From Pseudarthrobacter sp. (GTDB taxonomy: Bacteria; Actinomycetota; Actinomycetes; Actinomycetales; Micrococcaceae), in assembly GCA_013362385.1 (NCBI GenBank), contig JABFWC010000251.1, forward strand, positions 1-6,357: 6,357 nt of DNA. Reading direction: 5' to 3'. Positions within the stretch are counted from its first letter, which is position 1; each line of letters begins with the position of its first letter. Below are positions 5,992 through 6,357 of this stretch, in pieces. Position numbers and translations under genes: made by a program. The notes below the pieces were generated by a model. The model ran no database searches. It was not told the origin of the DNA and saw only the letters and a list, made by a program, of their open reading frames with translations.

Positions 5992-6357
5992 ATGGCAGAC
6001 CCAGCAACCGAAGCCCCCGCCGGGGCTGGCCCCCGCCGGGCGCCGAGGCGGGACCGGCCGCCCACGATCCGGGACGTGGCGGAGCTGGCCGGGGTTGCCA
6101 CGTCCACGGTCTCACGGGCCCTCGCCCGCCCGGACCGGGTGAACCCACGTACCCGGGCACGGATCGAAGAAGCGGCGGCGGAACTGAACTACGTGCCAAG
6201 CTCGCAGGCGCGGGGGCTCAGCTCAGGGCGGACCAACGCCGTGGCCGTTTTGGTTCCCGACATCACCAACCCGTTCTACTTCGACATCATCCGCGGCACC
6301 CAGCACCAGCTCAAAGCCGCGGGGGTTACCCAACTCCTGGTGGACACCGAGGAGTCC
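5992..6357 (+). CDS. LacI-family transcriptional regulator, N-terminal part (runs off the right edge)
   Basis: The frame is open to the window edge (122 codons from the chosen start). A helix-turn-helix typical of the LacI/GalR family spans about residues 25-44 (TIRDVAELAGVATSTVSRAL). The rest of the DNA-binding domain (RVNPRTRARIEEAAAELNYVPS) and a hinge helix (SQARGLSSGRT) follow. The sugar-binding core then begins with VAVLVPDITNPFYFDIIRG (85-102 region). The ATG at 5992 is preferred over an in-frame ATG at 5950 because AAGGAAAGG lies 10 nt upstream, while 5950 has no comparable site. Even so, about 23 residues precede the HTH, longer than the few residues usual in the family. It is divergent from the sugar-uptake operon and is probably its repressor, relieved by the imported sugar or a derivative. 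It may also control its own gene. That pairing is inferred from position and from the LacI-type operator between them. Confidence 0.93.
   Translation, partial: MADPATEAPAGAGPRRAPRRDRPPTIRDVAELAGVATSTVSRALARPDRVNPRTRARIEEAAAELNYVPSSQARGLSSGRTNAVAVLVPDITNPFYFDIIRGTQHQLKAAGVTQLLVDTEES
6014..6040 (+). repeat. Short GC-rich direct repeat in the LacI-family N-terminal extension
   Basis: CCCCCGCCGGG occurs at 6014-6024 and again at 6030-6040, a 16-bp period. The first copy is part of a perfect hairpin, AGCCCC (6012-6017) with GGGGCT (6022-6027) around a CGCC loop. It lies within the first codons of the regulator gene and encodes Ala/Pro/Gly/Arg-rich sequence. Confidence 0.5.

Noticed and set aside
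6095..6100. Extra TTGCCA operator-like half-site inside the regulator gene
   Set aside because: It is a single half-site without a partner and is explained by the codons of the conserved GVAT segment of the HTH.
5844..6107. Minus-strand open frame across the intergenic region and the start of the regulator gene
   Set aside because: It spans the operator and promoter and lies antisense to the HTH-coding segment. There is no ribosome binding site or recognisable protein.

Overview
The window is high-GC DNA (roughly two thirds G+C by eye) with tightly packed genes and an actinobacterial-style sugar-uptake locus. Gene order and protein character suggest a Micrococcaceae member of the Arthrobacter/Pseudarthrobacter type. 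That assignment is inferred from style, not from a diagnostic marker.

Layout. From right to left on the minus strand lies one compact operon. It begins with a lipoprotein sugar-binding protein (4409-5770), followed by two CUT1-type ABC permeases (3395-4402, MalF-like; 2475-3398, MalG-like). Next come a TIM-barrel sugar isomerase/epimerase-family protein (1624-2472), a Gfo/Idh/MocA NAD(P)-dependent oxidoreductase (464-1627) and the first 153 codons of a second, different TIM-barrel isomerase/epimerase-like protein (1-459, running off the left edge). All junctions are 6 bp or less, and two are 4-bp ATGA overlaps, so co-transcription and translational coupling are very likely. On the right, a divergent LacI-family repressor gene begins at about 5992 and runs off the edge.

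Control region. The 221 bp between the two divergent genes (5771-5991) holds a good sigma-70-type promoter for the operon (TTGCCA, 17-bp spacer, TAGACT). Its -35 box is one arm of a near-perfect palindrome with a central CG, which is typical of LacI-family operators. Two further half-sites flank it at about 10-11 bp steps. Two stem-loops lie in the predicted 5' leaders, one on each side.

How it fits together. A sugar or glycoside is captured and imported by the ABC transporter, whose ATPase is not encoded here. It is then processed by an oxidoreductase plus two metal-dependent-type TIM barrels, with LacI-type substrate-responsive repression. The set 'one Gfo/Idh/MocA dehydrogenase plus two isomerase-fold proteins, no glycosidase and no kinase' resembles known routes that oxidise a sugar to a keto-sugar and then eliminate and hydrate (levoglucosan and C-glycoside catabolism). 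The actual substrate cannot be read from the sequence. No RNA genes, insertion sequences, CRISPR arrays or clear intrinsic terminators were seen.
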